From contig NZ_JAMFLY010000001.1 of the NCBI RefSeq assembly GCF_023502235.1, positions 1,178,001 to 1,242,000 on the forward strand: a stretch of DNA of 64,000 nt, in the 5' to 3' direction. Under the pieces are notes generated by a model that worked only from the letters and a program-made list of their open reading frames with translations, searched no databases and was not told the origin of the DNA. A program made the position numbers and the translations under genes. Origin of the DNA: Flagellimonas myxillae. GTDB taxonomy: Bacteria; Bacteroidota; Bacteroidia; Flavobacteriales; Flavobacteriaceae. Below are positions 27,075-36,380 of this stretch, one piece after another. The first letter of the stretch is position 1. Every line of letters starts with the position of its first letter.

Positions 27075-29303
27075 ATGTCATCAAATTCAACAATAACATT
27101 TAGTAGAAGGGCTTTTATGCGTACCTCCTCCCTTGCAGGGGGTGGGATGCTTATTGGCTTTAACCTGTTTCAAGCCTGCAAACCAAAGGCCGAACCTCCT
27201 GTAGATCTTTCACAGTTAAATTATAACGACTTCAATGCCTTTATAAAAATTGCGGACAATGGGGCCGTGACCATTTTTTCGCCCAATCCAGAAATTGGAC
27301 AGGGAGTGAAGACATCGATGCCCATGATCATTGCCGAAGAGCTTGATGTGGCCTGGAAGGACGTCTATGTGGAACAGGGCAAATTAGATAATGAAAATTT
27401 TCAACGACAGGTGGCCGGCGGAAGCCAGTCCATTCGATTTGGATGGGATGCCCTAAGGCAGACCGGTGCTACGGCAAAACAAATGTTGGTAAGTGCAGCT
27501 GCGGCCCGGTGGGGTGTAGACCCCTCGGAATGTACGGTAAGTGAGGGAGTGATCACCAATGCCGCGGGGGAGACCTTGGGCTATGGCGATGTGGTCAACG
27601 AAGCCGCTTTGCTGGAAGTACCAGAAGATGTAAAACTGAAAGACCCAAAAGATTACAAGATCATGGGTAAAAGTGCGGTGAATGTGGATATTGACAAGAT
27701 TACCTCTGGGAAGCCGCTTTTTGGATTGGATTATAAAACCGATGGAATGGTCTATGCCGCGTTGGTAAGACCTCCGGCCTTTGGCCAAAAATTGGTTTCC
27801 TATGATGATACCGAGGCCCGTAACATGCCTGGAGTGATTGATGTAGTTAAGATTGGCGAGAAGGTCAGGGCCCTTTTGGCAGAAGACCCAGGTTTTGGAA
27901 GTAAAATTTCCTCCAGTGACAAGGTGGCTGTGATTGCTGAAACTACCTGGCAAGCCTTTAAGGCCAAGGAGGCCATAAAAGCAGTTTGGGAAGAAGATAC
28001 TTCTGTGGAAAGTACTGAGGGTCACGATAAAAAACTCACTGCCCTTTTGGATGGTAAGGAGTTCAATACCATGCGTTCCGATGGGAATATTAAAAAAGCT
28101 TTTGCAGAGGCAGACGAGGTGCTTGAGCGGACTTATGAGTCGCCATTTTTGCCCCACAACTGTTTGGAGCCCATGAATTTTTATGCCGAGGTGACCGATG
28201 AAAAGGTTCATTTGGTTGGGCCTATCCAAACCCCGGCCTGGAAGGCAGGATTAGTGGCCAAAATGCTGGGCAGGGACGAAAAGGATATCGTTTTGGAAAT
28301 GACCCGAATGGGAGGGGGTTTCGGAAGGCGCTTGTTCGGGGACTTTGTAATTGAGGCTGCCGAGGTTGCTGATGTTATCAGAAAACCGGTAAAGGTGGTT
28401 TTCACCCGGGAAGACGACATGGGCATAGGAGTTTACCGACCAGCCATTAAGTATCGAATAAAGGCGGGAATCAAGGATGGAAAGATAACGGCATACCATT
28501 TAAAAGAAGCCGCCATCAATGATGGGATGTATGGCCTTATCCCCAATTTTTTCCCTGCAGGGGCTATAGAAAATTATCAGGTTGACTCTGCTTCCTACAA
28601 TAGTAATATAACCACCGGAGCATGGCGGGCGCCATACACTAATTTCTTGGCTTCGGCAGAGCAAAGTTTCTTTGACGAATTGGCCGAGCTGATGGATGTG
28701 GACAAGATCCAAATGCGATTGGATTTATTGGATAAGGTGAAACCAGAAGACGATGAGCGCATCCAATATTCACCCGAGCGTATGAAGGAGGTTATAAAGG
28801 TTGCTGTTGAAAAATCTGGATGGGGCACCAAACCCAGTCATGTGTATCAAGGATTTGTGAACTACTATTGCCATAATTCCCATGTGGCCCAGGTGGCCGA
28901 TGTTGAGGTGGTGAACGGAGATCCTGTGGTCAAGAAAATTACCTGTGTTGTGGATTGTGGCATTGTGGTTAACCCAACAGGAGCTGTTAATCAAGCTGAA
29001 GGTGGGGTAATTGATGGTGTTGGACATTCTATGTACGGCGACTTTACATTTGATGGTGGACAGGGCCACGCGCAGAATTTTGATAAATTCCGTCTTATCC
29101 GTATGCGGGAAGTTCCAGAAGTGGAAACCCACTTCATCAAAAATGAACTTTCACCAACAGGATTGGGCGAGCCTACATTACCTCCAGCAGGAGGTGCCAT
29201 AGCCAATGCCTTTAAGGCAGCAACGGGCAATAGATTGTACCAGCAGCCATTCACCAAAAATCCAGAACTTTTAAAAGTACCTGAAAAAGAAGTAATAGGT
29301 TGA
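27075..29303 (+). CDS. iorB: molybdopterin-binding catalytic subunit, IorB-type, Tat-exported
   Basis: 742 residues. Twin-arginine signal with Arg11-Arg12 (SRRAFMRTSSLAGGGM) indicates folded export to the periplasm. Xanthine-oxidase-family signatures are GAVTIFSPNPEIGQGVKTS, MTRMGGGFGRRLFGDF (cofactor binding) and, near residue 700, GLGEPTLPPAGGAIANA, whose Glu is the expected active-site base. The enzyme would hydroxylate its substrate with water-derived oxygen. No FAD subunit is encoded nearby, which is normal for the IorAB class that passes electrons to cytochromes or quinone. moaD follows after 4 bp. Confidence 0.9.
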   Translation: MSSNSTITFSRRAFMRTSSLAGGGMLIGFNLFQACKPKAEPPVDLSQLNYNDFNAFIKIADNGAVTIFSPNPEIGQGVKTSMPMIIAEELDVAWKDVYVEQGKLDNENFQRQVAGGSQSIRFGWDALRQTGATAKQMLVSAAAARWGVDPSECTVSEGVITNAAGETLGYGDVVNEAALLEVPEDVKLKDPKDYKIMGKSAVNVDIDKITSGKPLFGLDYKTDGMVYAALVRPPAFGQKLVSYDDTEARNMPGVIDVVKIGEKVRALLAEDPGFGSKISSSDKVAVIAETTWQAFKAKEAIKAVWEEDTSVESTEGHDKKLTALLDGKEFNTMRSDGNIKKAFAEADEVLERTYESPFLPHNCLEPMNFYAEVTDEKVHLVGPIQTPAWKAGLVAKMLGRDEKDIVLEMTRMGGGFGRRLFGDFVIEAAEVADVIRKPVKVVFTREDDMGIGVYRPAIKYRIKAGIKDGKITAYHLKEAAINDGMYGLIPNFFPAGAIENYQVDSASYNSNITTGAWRAPYTNFLASAEQSFFDELAELMDVDKIQMRLDLLDKVKPEDDERIQYSPERMKEVIKVAVEKSGWGTKPSHVYQGFVNYYCHNSHVAQVADVEVVNGDPVVKKITCVVDCGIVVNPTGAVNQAEGGVIDGVGHSMYGDFTFDGGQGHAQNFDKFRLIRMREVPEVETHFIKNELSPTGLGEPTLPPAGGAIANAFKAATGNRLYQQPFTKNPELLKVPEKEVIG

Positions 29304-29307
29304 TTGT

Positions 29308-29562
29308 ATGACAATACTGTTGTTTGGGGTAACCAAGGACATTGTGGGCAGTTCCACCTTGTCCGTTCCCACAGCTAGCGCTACAGGTAGAAAAATTCCG
29401 AAAACGGTCAAAGAGCTTAAAGAGTTCCTGGGGGAAACCTATCCGGAACTTAATAAGCTCTCTTCCTTGGCAGTAGCAGTGAACAATTCTTATGCCCAAG
29501 ATGATGAATCCATTGATGCTTACGATGAAATAGCGCTTATTCCCCCTGTAAGCGGTGGGTAG
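29308..29562 (+). CDS. moaD: MoaD-type sulfur carrier (small subunit of molybdopterin synthase)
   Basis: 84 residues in a beta-grasp pattern ending in the required Gly-Gly (IPPVSGG). The N-terminus (MTILLFGVTKDIVGSSTL) and the ELKEFLGETYPELNKL helix match MoaD. The C-terminal glycine is adenylated by MoeB and thiocarboxylated, and then supplies the dithiolene sulfurs. It lies between iorB and moaA. Its partner MoaE is not in the window. Confidence 0.85.
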   Translation: MTILLFGVTKDIVGSSTLSVPTASATGRKIPKTVKELKEFLGETYPELNKLSSLAVAVNNSYAQDDESIDAYDEIALIPPVSGG

Positions 29563-29606
29563 TAAGGGGCACAATTGGTATCTTGCATTACAATTGAAAG
29601 GATATT

Positions 29607-30593
29607 ATGCTGATTGACAATCACAATAGAAACATCAATTATTTAAGGTTGGCTGTTACCGACAGGTGCAATCTTCGTTGCAACTATTGCATGCCTTCCG
29701 AGGGTATTGATTTTGTCAAAAACGATAAACTCTTGACTATTGATGAGCTGATTTCCGTGAGTGAAATTTTGGTGGGGCAGGGGATTGATAAAATCCGGAT
29801 AACCGGAGGGGAGCCTTTTGTACGGAAGGATTTGATGGTGTTGTTGAGGGCATTGTCCAAGATGACAGGACTCAATGACATTTCGGTGACTACCAATGCG
29901 ACCTTGATCGGACCTTATATTGATGAGCTTAAGGAATTGGGAATAAAGAATGTAAATGTGAGCTTGGATTCCATCAATAAGGAAACTTTTGAGCGCATTA
30001 CCCGTAGGGACCAATTCGATACGGTCCATAACAACCTGATTCGGCTGATTACCGAAGGGTTTAACGTTCGAATCAATTTTATTGTATTGGATGGGCAGAA
30101 CGAGCAGGACATGATTCCCATTTTGGAGGTGATGAAGCATTACAATGTATCTGTTCGCTTTTTGGAGGAAATGCCCTTTAACGGAGGAACCAAAAACTTC
30201 TCAGGAATCAAATGGCACCACAAAGCCATTTTGGACCATGTGGCACAAGCCTATCCTGAATTTGAAAAATTGGAATCCCCCAAAACATCTACTTCGGTCA
30301 ATTATAAAATAAAAGGACATGCGGGGACATTTGGAATCATCCCATCCTTTACCCGAACATTTTGCGGCAGTTGTAACCGATTACGAATTACCGCAACAGG
30401 GGATGTGATTACTTGCCTATATGGGAAACCCAAGGCCAATGTCCGGGATATTGTTCGTGGAGAATCGGCTAAAGAAAATATTGAAAAGACGATTCTAAAA
30501 GCAATAGGCACTAGGGCCAAAACAGGATTTGAAGCCCAAAAAGAACATTCCCAAACAGTGTTTGACAACTCCATGACCTCCATTGGAGGCTAA
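29607..30593 (+). CDS. moaA: GTP 3',8-cyclase (molybdenum cofactor synthesis)
   Basis: 328 residues. The radical-SAM cluster motif is Cys21-x3-Cys25-x2-Cys28 (RCNLRCNYCMP); a second 4Fe-4S site sits in TFCGSCNRLRITATGDVITC near residue 255-270. ITGGEPFVRKDL is the SAM-binding GGEP motif. The protein ends in Gly-Gly (TSIGG), a C-terminal feature needed for MoaA function. It performs the first step of cofactor synthesis from GTP. MoaC, which completes that step, is not in the window. Confidence 0.96.
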   Translation: MLIDNHNRNINYLRLAVTDRCNLRCNYCMPSEGIDFVKNDKLLTIDELISVSEILVGQGIDKIRITGGEPFVRKDLMVLLRALSKMTGLNDISVTTNATLIGPYIDELKELGIKNVNVSLDSINKETFERITRRDQFDTVHNNLIRLITEGFNVRINFIVLDGQNEQDMIPILEVMKHYNVSVRFLEEMPFNGGTKNFSGIKWHHKAILDHVAQAYPEFEKLESPKTSTSVNYKIKGHAGTFGIIPSFTRTFCGSCNRLRITATGDVITCLYGKPKANVRDIVRGESAKENIEKTILKAIGTRAKTGFEAQKEHSQTVFDNSMTSIGG

Positions 30594-30615
30594 ACAAAAC
30601 AGCTAAAATTTTACA

Positions 30616-31209
30616 ATGTCAAAAGAATTACCACAATTATATGGTTTGGTACTGGCGGGAGGCAGAAGCACCAGAATGGGTTCTGATAAGGGTTTGTTGA
30701 ATTACCATGGTGTTCCCCAAAAGGATTATCTGTACCAACTTTTGGGAGAAATATGCGATAAGGTCTACTTAAGCGTGCGGGAGGACCAACAAACTTCAAA
30801 CTCCAGTGATGTGGATGTAATTGTGGACAAAAATGAATATCGGGGCCCCTTCAATGGCATATTGAGTGCCCATGACGCGCATCCCAATGTGGCTTGGCTG
30901 GTGCTTGCCTGTGATCTCCCTTTGCTCGATTTGGATTCGTTAAAATTATTAAAGGAACAACGCAATCCCGATAAACTGGCAACCTCCTTTGCCACAACAG
31001 AAAGTGGACTGCCAGAACCGCTAATAACCATTTGGGAACCGGAAGGACTTAAAACTTCGATTATGCATTTGAGAACTACCGATAGTACTTGTCCGAGAAA
31101 ATTCTTGATCAAATCCGATGTGCAATTGGTGTTTCCTGAAAAAGATGAAGTACTGTATAATGCAAATTCTTTGACGGACTATGAGTTTGCCAAATCCAAA
31201 TTAGGGTGA
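30616..31209 (+). CDS. mobA: MobA-type molybdenum cofactor guanylyltransferase
   Basis: 197 residues. The nucleotide-binding signature near the N-terminus is LVLAGGRSTRMGSDKGLL (about 11-28), followed by VWLVLACDLPLLDLDSL with the metal-binding Asp. MobA attaches GMP to molybdopterin to give the MGD form, used by DMSO-reductase-family enzymes. The local enzyme is of the xanthine-oxidase family, which normally uses the MCD form made by MocA, and a MocA-like gene lies at 34497. MobA here may serve other enzymes of the cell. It is 22 bp after moaA. Confidence 0.82.
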   Translation: MSKELPQLYGLVLAGGRSTRMGSDKGLLNYHGVPQKDYLYQLLGEICDKVYLSVREDQQTSNSSDVDVIVDKNEYRGPFNGILSAHDAHPNVAWLVLACDLPLLDLDSLKLLKEQRNPDKLATSFATTESGLPEPLITIWEPEGLKTSIMHLRTTDSTCPRKFLIKSDVQLVFPEKDEVLYNANSLTDYEFAKSKLG

Positions 31210-31210
31210 C

Positions 31211-32284
31211 ATGGATTTCCGATACGACAGACAGACCCGTTTAAAAGGATTCGGTTCCGAAGGTCAAGCCAAACTGGTAGCTGGCAAGGTATTGGTGGTG
31301 GGACTTGGGGGACTTGGACTGCCTGTGGTTCAGTATCTGAATGCAATGGGTGTTGGAACCTTGGGGCTTGTGGATCAAGATATTGTGGAACTGCATAATC
31401 TCCAACGACAGGTCCTCTATTCGGAAAAAGATCTGGGTAAATCCAAATTAGAAGTAGTCCATGAAAAGTTGGGCGCGCAAAATGCGTCAACACATTTTAA
31501 TCTCTATGATACTTTTCTCACCAAGGAAAATGCAATGGATATCCTTCAAGGATACGATGTGGTAGTGGACGCAACGGATAATTTCCCTACGCGCTATTTG
31601 ATCAATGATGCGTGCATAATCCTTGGAATACCTTTTGTTTATGGCGCCCTACATGGTTTCGAAGGCCATGTGAGTGTCTTTAATCATCAAGAGGGTCCAA
31701 CTTACCGCTGTTTGTATCCTAACATGCCATCTTCGGAAGAAGTACCAGATTGCAATGACAATGGGGTTTTAGGCGTGATTCCGGGAATAATAGGCACCCT
31801 GCAAGCCTTGGAAACAGTAAAAGTGTTGACTGGGATTGGTGAAGTTTTATCTGGAAAATTGATGGTTTATGATGGATTAAGTCAAAATGCGACCAAGATT
31901 AGTTTTACGCCCTATCCAGCTAACCTGAAAATAAAAAGACTTCAGGATTCTTATGAGTCCTTGGACTGCGAACTGGTCCTGGAAATCAATGTTGAATCCT
32001 TCCAAGCCATAAGGGATTCTGCTACTCAACTAACCCTAATCGATGTTCGTACTCCAGAAGAATTTGAGCAAAACCACCTTTCTGAAGCTAGGAACTTACA
32101 GCTAAACCAATTAGGTGAAGTAAAACCAGACGCAGTGTTTCCACAGGAGGTCTATGTGATATGCCAATCGGGAAAACGAAGCGCCCAAGCCGTAAAACAG
32201 CTTCAAAAGCTATATCCCAACTCTCAATTTTATTCTATTTTAGGCGGGATGAACAAAATGATGGCGATAAGCCCTAACCTATAA
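31211..32284 (+). CDS. moeB: MoeB/ThiF-type adenylyltransferase fused to a rhodanese domain
   Basis: 357 residues. Residues about 20-235 form the E1-like ATP-binding domain (VLVVGLGGLGLPVVQYLNAMGVG; VDQDIVELHNLQRQVLY; VDATDNFPTRYLINDAC). Residues about 255-357 are a rhodanese domain with an active-site Cys in YVICQSGKRSAQA. It would activate MoaD and supply sulfur through the rhodanese part. The usual CxxC zinc pairs are incomplete: TYRCLYP has Thr where E. coli MoeB has the first Cys, and the later site reads LDCELV. Start and stop abut mobA and moeA (shared base at 32284). Confidence 0.88.
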   Translation: MDFRYDRQTRLKGFGSEGQAKLVAGKVLVVGLGGLGLPVVQYLNAMGVGTLGLVDQDIVELHNLQRQVLYSEKDLGKSKLEVVHEKLGAQNASTHFNLYDTFLTKENAMDILQGYDVVVDATDNFPTRYLINDACIILGIPFVYGALHGFEGHVSVFNHQEGPTYRCLYPNMPSSEEVPDCNDNGVLGVIPGIIGTLQALETVKVLTGIGEVLSGKLMVYDGLSQNATKISFTPYPANLKIKRLQDSYESLDCELVLEINVESFQAIRDSATQLTLIDVRTPEEFEQNHLSEARNLQLNQLGEVKPDAVFPQEVYVICQSGKRSAQAVKQLQKLYPNSQFYSILGGMNKMMAISPNL

Positions 32285-33486
32285 TGATTTCATACGAAAC
32301 CGCTATTCAAAAGGTCCTGGAACAAGCTACGGACTTTGGTACTGAGGAAGTGGAACTCCATAAATGCAATGGCCGCGTTCTTGCGGAACCCATACTCGCT
32401 GATCGGGATTTCCCACCATTCGACCGGGCAACCAAGGACGGAATTGCCATAGATTTTAAAGGAATTAAATCCGATGGGCAGTACTTTGAGATATCGGGGA
32501 TGGCCCCAGCAGGAAGTCCACAACAAAAACTGACGGATGCTTCGCAATGTCTTGAGGTGATGACGGGTGCCATTATGCCTGAAAAAACCGACACGGTGGT
32601 CATGTACGAGCATCTTGAGCAAAAGGGAAATGGTTTTTTACTCCAAGAACCGGTGAAGCAGGGGCAAAATATTCATTATAAAGGGAGCGATGTAAAACAA
32701 GGCGAAACCTTGCTCTTGGCCGGGACGCAAATCAATGAAGCCGAAATCGGGATTTTGGCTTCTGTTGGAAAATCCATGGTCAAGGTTAAAAGATTACCGA
32801 AAATTGCTGTGATATCAACTGGGAACGAGCTTGTGGACATCCATGAAACTCCAGAACCCCACCAGATCAGGAAATCCAATGTGCACACCTTGCGAGCTCT
32901 GCTCGGAGCACTTCAGATTGAGGCCGATACATTTCATCTCGTGGATAATCCATCGGTCCTCAAAGAAAAGTTGGCCGTAATTTTACAGGATTATGACGTC
33001 CTCCTATTAAGCGGGGGAGTCTCCAAGGGAAAGTTTGATTTTTTACCCGAGACCTTTGATGCCCTTGGGGTTGAAAAAATATTCCATAAGGTGCGTCAGC
33101 GTCCAGGGAAACCCTTTTGGTTCGGGCGGCATTTGGAAACCAAGACCACTATTTTTTCGTTTCCTGGAAATCCTGTGTCCACCTTTGTGAGCTACCATGT
33201 GTATTTTAAACCTTGGCTTAACAAAACTTTGGGAACAGCTTCATCCCAAATTACCGTATTTTTAAGCGTGCCTGTCCAAAATAGTACCAAACTTACCCTA
33301 TTTGTTGGGGTTACGGTTGTCCTGTCAGATGGAAAGCTGATTGCCAAGCAGGTAACCACAACCGGTTCCGGGGATTTGATGGCATTGTCCAAGGCCGATG
33401 GATTTATTAAAATAGAACCAGCGGTAACGGCAGGGGAAAAAGGGAAATCAGTTCCCTTAATACCAACAAGAAACTTGGTTTCATGA
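32284..33486 (+). CDS. moeA: molybdopterin molybdenumtransferase
   Basis: 400 residues, the normal length. It inserts molybdate into adenylated molybdopterin. Family signatures: DRDFPPFDRATKDGIAID, VMTGAIMPEKTDTVVMYE, KGSDVKQGETLL, KIAVISTGNELVDIHE, DVLLLSGGVSKGKFDFLPE, FSFPGNPVSTFVSYHVY. The start overlaps the moeB stop (TAATG) and the stop overlaps the xdhC start by 4 bp. MogA/MoaB, which supplies the adenylated intermediate, is not in the window. Confidence 0.95.
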   Translation: MISYETAIQKVLEQATDFGTEEVELHKCNGRVLAEPILADRDFPPFDRATKDGIAIDFKGIKSDGQYFEISGMAPAGSPQQKLTDASQCLEVMTGAIMPEKTDTVVMYEHLEQKGNGFLLQEPVKQGQNIHYKGSDVKQGETLLLAGTQINEAEIGILASVGKSMVKVKRLPKIAVISTGNELVDIHETPEPHQIRKSNVHTLRALLGALQIEADTFHLVDNPSVLKEKLAVILQDYDVLLLSGGVSKGKFDFLPETFDALGVEKIFHKVRQRPGKPFWFGRHLETKTTIFSFPGNPVSTFVSYHVYFKPWLNKTLGTASSQITVFLSVPVQNSTKLTLFVGVTVVLSDGKLIAKQVTTTGSGDLMALSKADGFIKIEPAVTAGEKGKSVPLIPTRNLVS

Positions 33487-34493
33487 CGCACGAACTAAAG
33501 TATATTGTACAGCAATTTGAACGCAGAAAAAAGTTGGGTCACCGGGCTGTTCTTGCCACAGTGGTAGCCTTGGATGGGTCGTCATACCGAAGACCTGGGG
33601 TGCGTATGCTCATTTTTGATTCCGGGGAAATGGTGGGGGCTGTAAGTGGGGGCTGCGTTGAGAAAGAGGTGATTCGGCAAGCTGAGTCGGTCTTTGCTTT
33701 GGGAACTTCCAAGGTTATGGTATATGATGGAAGATACCGGCTAGGCTGCGAGGGCATCCTCTATATTCTTATTGAAGCGTTTAATCCTGATGGGGTATTT
33801 ATTTCCTCGTTCTGGGATACTATAAAAAAGAGGCAGCCTTTTTCCATTCATTCCTATTTTGAAAAAGAGTACGGCGAACATGTCAATTATCATACGGTTT
33901 TTCAATTCAACACTGCTTCACAATACATTAACCAAGCAAATCCACCAGTGAGTACTGGGCTTATGGAATTTAGGCAGGAGATGCATCCTTGTTTTCAGCT
34001 TGTTATAATCGGAGCAGAACACGATGCCGTGCAGCTCTGCAAATACGCTTCGTTGACCGGGTGGGAAGTTACGGTGGTGGCCTCCCCCGGGGAGGAAAAA
34101 AAGGAAGGGGACTTTCCTGGTATCCATCAGTTGATCAATGTAGAGCCAGAGGCTTTTCGGCTTTCCCTGGACGCCCAGACGGCTGTGGTGATCATGACGC
34201 ACAGTTATGTGAAAGACCTTCAGTTCCTAATGGCGTTAAAGGATGAAAAGGGGCCTTATATTGCACTTTTGGGGCCTTATCGCCGCAGGGAAAAGCTATT
34301 TGATGAGCTTTTGGAAAGGTGTCCGGATATTCATGAAGAGTTCCTGGATCAAATCCATGGCCCGGCTGGAATCGATATCGGCGCAGAGACACCCCAGGAA
34401 ATTGCAGTTTCCATCGTCTCTGAAATTCTGTCCGTCGTAAGGGGTAAAAAACCTGCCTTGCTCAAACATAAAATGGGTAAAATACACACTTGA
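33483..34493 (+). CDS. XdhC/CoxI-type molybdenum hydroxylase maturation factor
   Basis: 336 residues. N-terminal XdhC domain with VVALDGSSYRRPGVRMLI and GAVSGGCVEKEVIRQAE; a C-terminal Rossmann-like domain (FQLVIIGAEHDAVQLCKYA) and PYIALLGPYRRREKLFDEL. XdhC-type proteins bind the cofactor, help its sulfuration, and insert it into xanthine-oxidase-family enzymes. This links the cofactor genes to iorAB directly. It overlaps moeA by 4 bp and is 3 bp before the MocA-like gene. Confidence 0.88.
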   Translation: MTHELKYIVQQFERRKKLGHRAVLATVVALDGSSYRRPGVRMLIFDSGEMVGAVSGGCVEKEVIRQAESVFALGTSKVMVYDGRYRLGCEGILYILIEAFNPDGVFISSFWDTIKKRQPFSIHSYFEKEYGEHVNYHTVFQFNTASQYINQANPPVSTGLMEFRQEMHPCFQLVIIGAEHDAVQLCKYASLTGWEVTVVASPGEEKKEGDFPGIHQLINVEPEAFRLSLDAQTAVVIMTHSYVKDLQFLMALKDEKGPYIALLGPYRRREKLFDELLERCPDIHEEFLDQIHGPAGIDIGAETPQEIAVSIVSEILSVVRGKKPALLKHKMGKIHT

Positions 34494-34496
34494 CCC

Positions 34497-35111
34497 ATGT
34501 CTGGAGAAATTCCCACCCTTATATTGGCCGCAGGAGCCTCAACCCGCATGAAAGGGGCTATAAAACAATTGCTTCCTTGGGGGGATACCAACTTATTGGA
34601 ACACGCCATCGCTCAGGCAAGGCCTATTTCAGAAGAGGTTTACGTGGTTTTGGGGGCAAATGCCGATACAATCATTGAATCTATTAGCAAGGAGGTTAAA
34701 ACCATTCTAAATCCAAATTGGAAATCGGGGATGGGAACCACTATAGCCACTGGGGTTAGGGCAATCATGGACACCAAAAGTTCGCCAAGGGGCGTATTAT
34801 TGATGTTGGCAGACCAACCCCTTATGGATACCGCCTATCTACAGGGTTTGAAAAATGCCTTTGCTCAAGGAGACCACAAAGTGGCGGCAACCCATTACGG
34901 GAATAGCTGGGGCGTACCTGCGCTATTCCATTCTTCTTTGTTTCCAGAGTTGGCAGGTTTGAATGAAGAATTTGGAGCCAGGGCCATTATCAAAAAATAT
35001 AAATATGCAGGTATTTCCATTCTTCCTATGGGGAAAGAGCGTGATATTGATACAGTAGAAAATTATAATCAACTATCTGAATTACATAATATTAACAATG
35101 AAAAACTATAG
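34497..35111 (+). CDS. MocA-type nucleotidyltransferase (molybdenum cofactor cytidylyltransferase)
   Basis: 204 residues. The signature LILAAGASTRMKGAIKQLLPWGDTNLLEHAIAQA (residues 6-40) has the KQLLPW form typical of MocA, and the middle has LLMLADQPLMDTAYL with the catalytic Asp. MocA adds CMP to the cofactor to make MCD, the form used by many bacterial xanthine-oxidase-family enzymes such as IorAB. Position directly after xdhC fits. Its 3' end overlaps the amidohydrolase start by 14 bp. Confidence 0.82.
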   Translation: MSGEIPTLILAAGASTRMKGAIKQLLPWGDTNLLEHAIAQARPISEEVYVVLGANADTIIESISKEVKTILNPNWKSGMGTTIATGVRAIMDTKSSPRGVLLMLADQPLMDTAYLQGLKNAFAQGDHKVAATHYGNSWGVPALFHSSLFPELAGLNEEFGARAIIKKYKYAGISILPMGKERDIDTVENYNQLSELHNINNEKL

Positions 35112-36180
35112 TTTTACTTTAATATTAATCCTTTTGGCGTGTTGTGCTTCGGCCCAAGAAATGGGTTTTGAGGAATACAATCCTACATCCACTTTGGTGG
35201 TCCCAGAAAATCCCGTGGAAAAGGCCAAATTCACTTTTATCGATGTACATAGTCATCAATTCAACATGGAATCCCAAGATCTATCCGGATTGATTAGGGA
35301 TATGGATCATATGAACATGGGGGTGATGGTGAACCTGAGTGGGGGCTCCGGTACAGGATTACAGGCCAAGCTTAAAAATGTGAATGAGCACTATCCAAAC
35401 CGATTTGTGGTGTTCGCCAATGTAGATTTCAGTGGTGTAGGTTCCCCAAATTGGGGCGAGAAAGCTGCGGCACAATTGGAAGCTGACGTGCGAAGTGGGG
35501 CCAAAGGACTTAAAATCTATAAAAGTCTGGGGTTGCGATACAAAGATGTGGAGGGATATCGTGTTGCGATTGATGACCCAAGGCTAGATCCCGTTTGGAA
35601 AAAGTGCGGGGAGTTGGGAATTCCAGTGCTGATTCACGCTGCGGATCCAAAATCTTTTTGGGACCCGATGGACGGGAACAATGAACGCTGGTTAGAGCTG
35701 AAAACACGGCCCAGACGTAAGCGGTCGGCCACTAATCCAGCGCCATGGCAGCAAATTATTGATGAACAGCACCGAATGTTCAAAAAACACCCGAATACCA
35801 AGTTTATCAATGCCCATATGGGTTGGTATGCGAACAATTTGGAAAGGCTAGGGGAGTTACTGGACGAAATGCCCAATATGTATGTGGGAATTGGTGCCAT
35901 AATAGCTGAATTGGGCCGGCAACCTAGACAAGCCCATACGTTCTTTGTGAAATATCAAGACCGTATTTTGTTTGGGAAGGACAGCTGGAAACCTGAGGAA
36001 TTCCCGACCTATTTTAGAGTTTTGGAAACCGACGATGAGTATTTTCCATATTACAAAAAATACCATGCGTTTTGGGCAATGTACGGATTGGACCTACCCG
36101 ACGAGGTCTTAAAAAAGGTGTATTATAAAAATGCGATTAAGCTTATTCCTGGAATAGACGCCTCCCTTTTCAAGGGGTAA
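35098..36180 (+). CDS. secreted amidohydrolase (Amidohydro_2-like)
   Basis: 360 residues with a signal peptide (about 1-18; ends CASAQ). TIM-barrel amidohydrolase features are TFIDVHSHQFN (first metal motif HxH), IPVLIHAADPKSFW, KFINAHMGWYANNL and ILFGKDSWKPEEF, the last with the catalytic Asp. Family members include decarboxylases and hydrolases acting on cyclic compounds. Location at the end of the molybdenum hydroxylase cluster and export to the periplasm suggest it processes the product or substrate of IorAB, but that is inference. Confidence 0.8.
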   Translation: MKNYSFTLILILLACCASAQEMGFEEYNPTSTLVVPENPVEKAKFTFIDVHSHQFNMESQDLSGLIRDMDHMNMGVMVNLSGGSGTGLQAKLKNVNEHYPNRFVVFANVDFSGVGSPNWGEKAAAQLEADVRSGAKGLKIYKSLGLRYKDVEGYRVAIDDPRLDPVWKKCGELGIPVLIHAADPKSFWDPMDGNNERWLELKTRPRRKRSATNPAPWQQIIDEQHRMFKKHPNTKFINAHMGWYANNLERLGELLDEMPNMYVGIGAIIAELGRQPRQAHTFFVKYQDRILFGKDSWKPEEFPTYFRVLETDDEYFPYYKKYHAFWAMYGLDLPDEVLKKVYYKNAIKLIPGIDASLFKG

Positions 36181-36183
36181 CCT

Positions 36184-36339
36184 TTACCTACTTTCGCTGG
36201 ATGGATTGTTTTCCAGTTCCTGATTACCCAAATCTTGGAAAATTCCACATGAAATCTGTTTTTTGATGAGGGATTTGGACCGTTTACGTTTGACCAAGGT
36301 TTCAATCTCTTTATTTAGGAATTGCATGGCGAAGGACAT
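36184..36339 (-). CDS. possible small basic protein
   Basis: 51 codons from the ATG at 36339 (an alternative ATG is at 36327). The sequence begins MSFAMQFLNKEIETLVKRKR and ends in a polar tail. Lys/Arg-rich helix, no signal peptide. It lies between the amidohydrolase stop and the GntR-type gene stop. No family recognised; it may be spurious. Confidence 0.28.
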   Translation of the reverse strand: MSFAMQFLNKEIETLVKRKRSKSLIKKQISCGIFQDLGNQELENNPSSESR

Positions 36340-36380
36340 TTATGAAGAAACGGAATCTATTGGTTTTTAGTATGCAATGT

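Noticed and set aside
27453..28229. 258-residue open frame on the minus strand inside iorB
   Set aside because: It is antisense to a gene with clear family motifs, has no recognisable domain and no promoter; long antisense frames are common over highly expressed genes.
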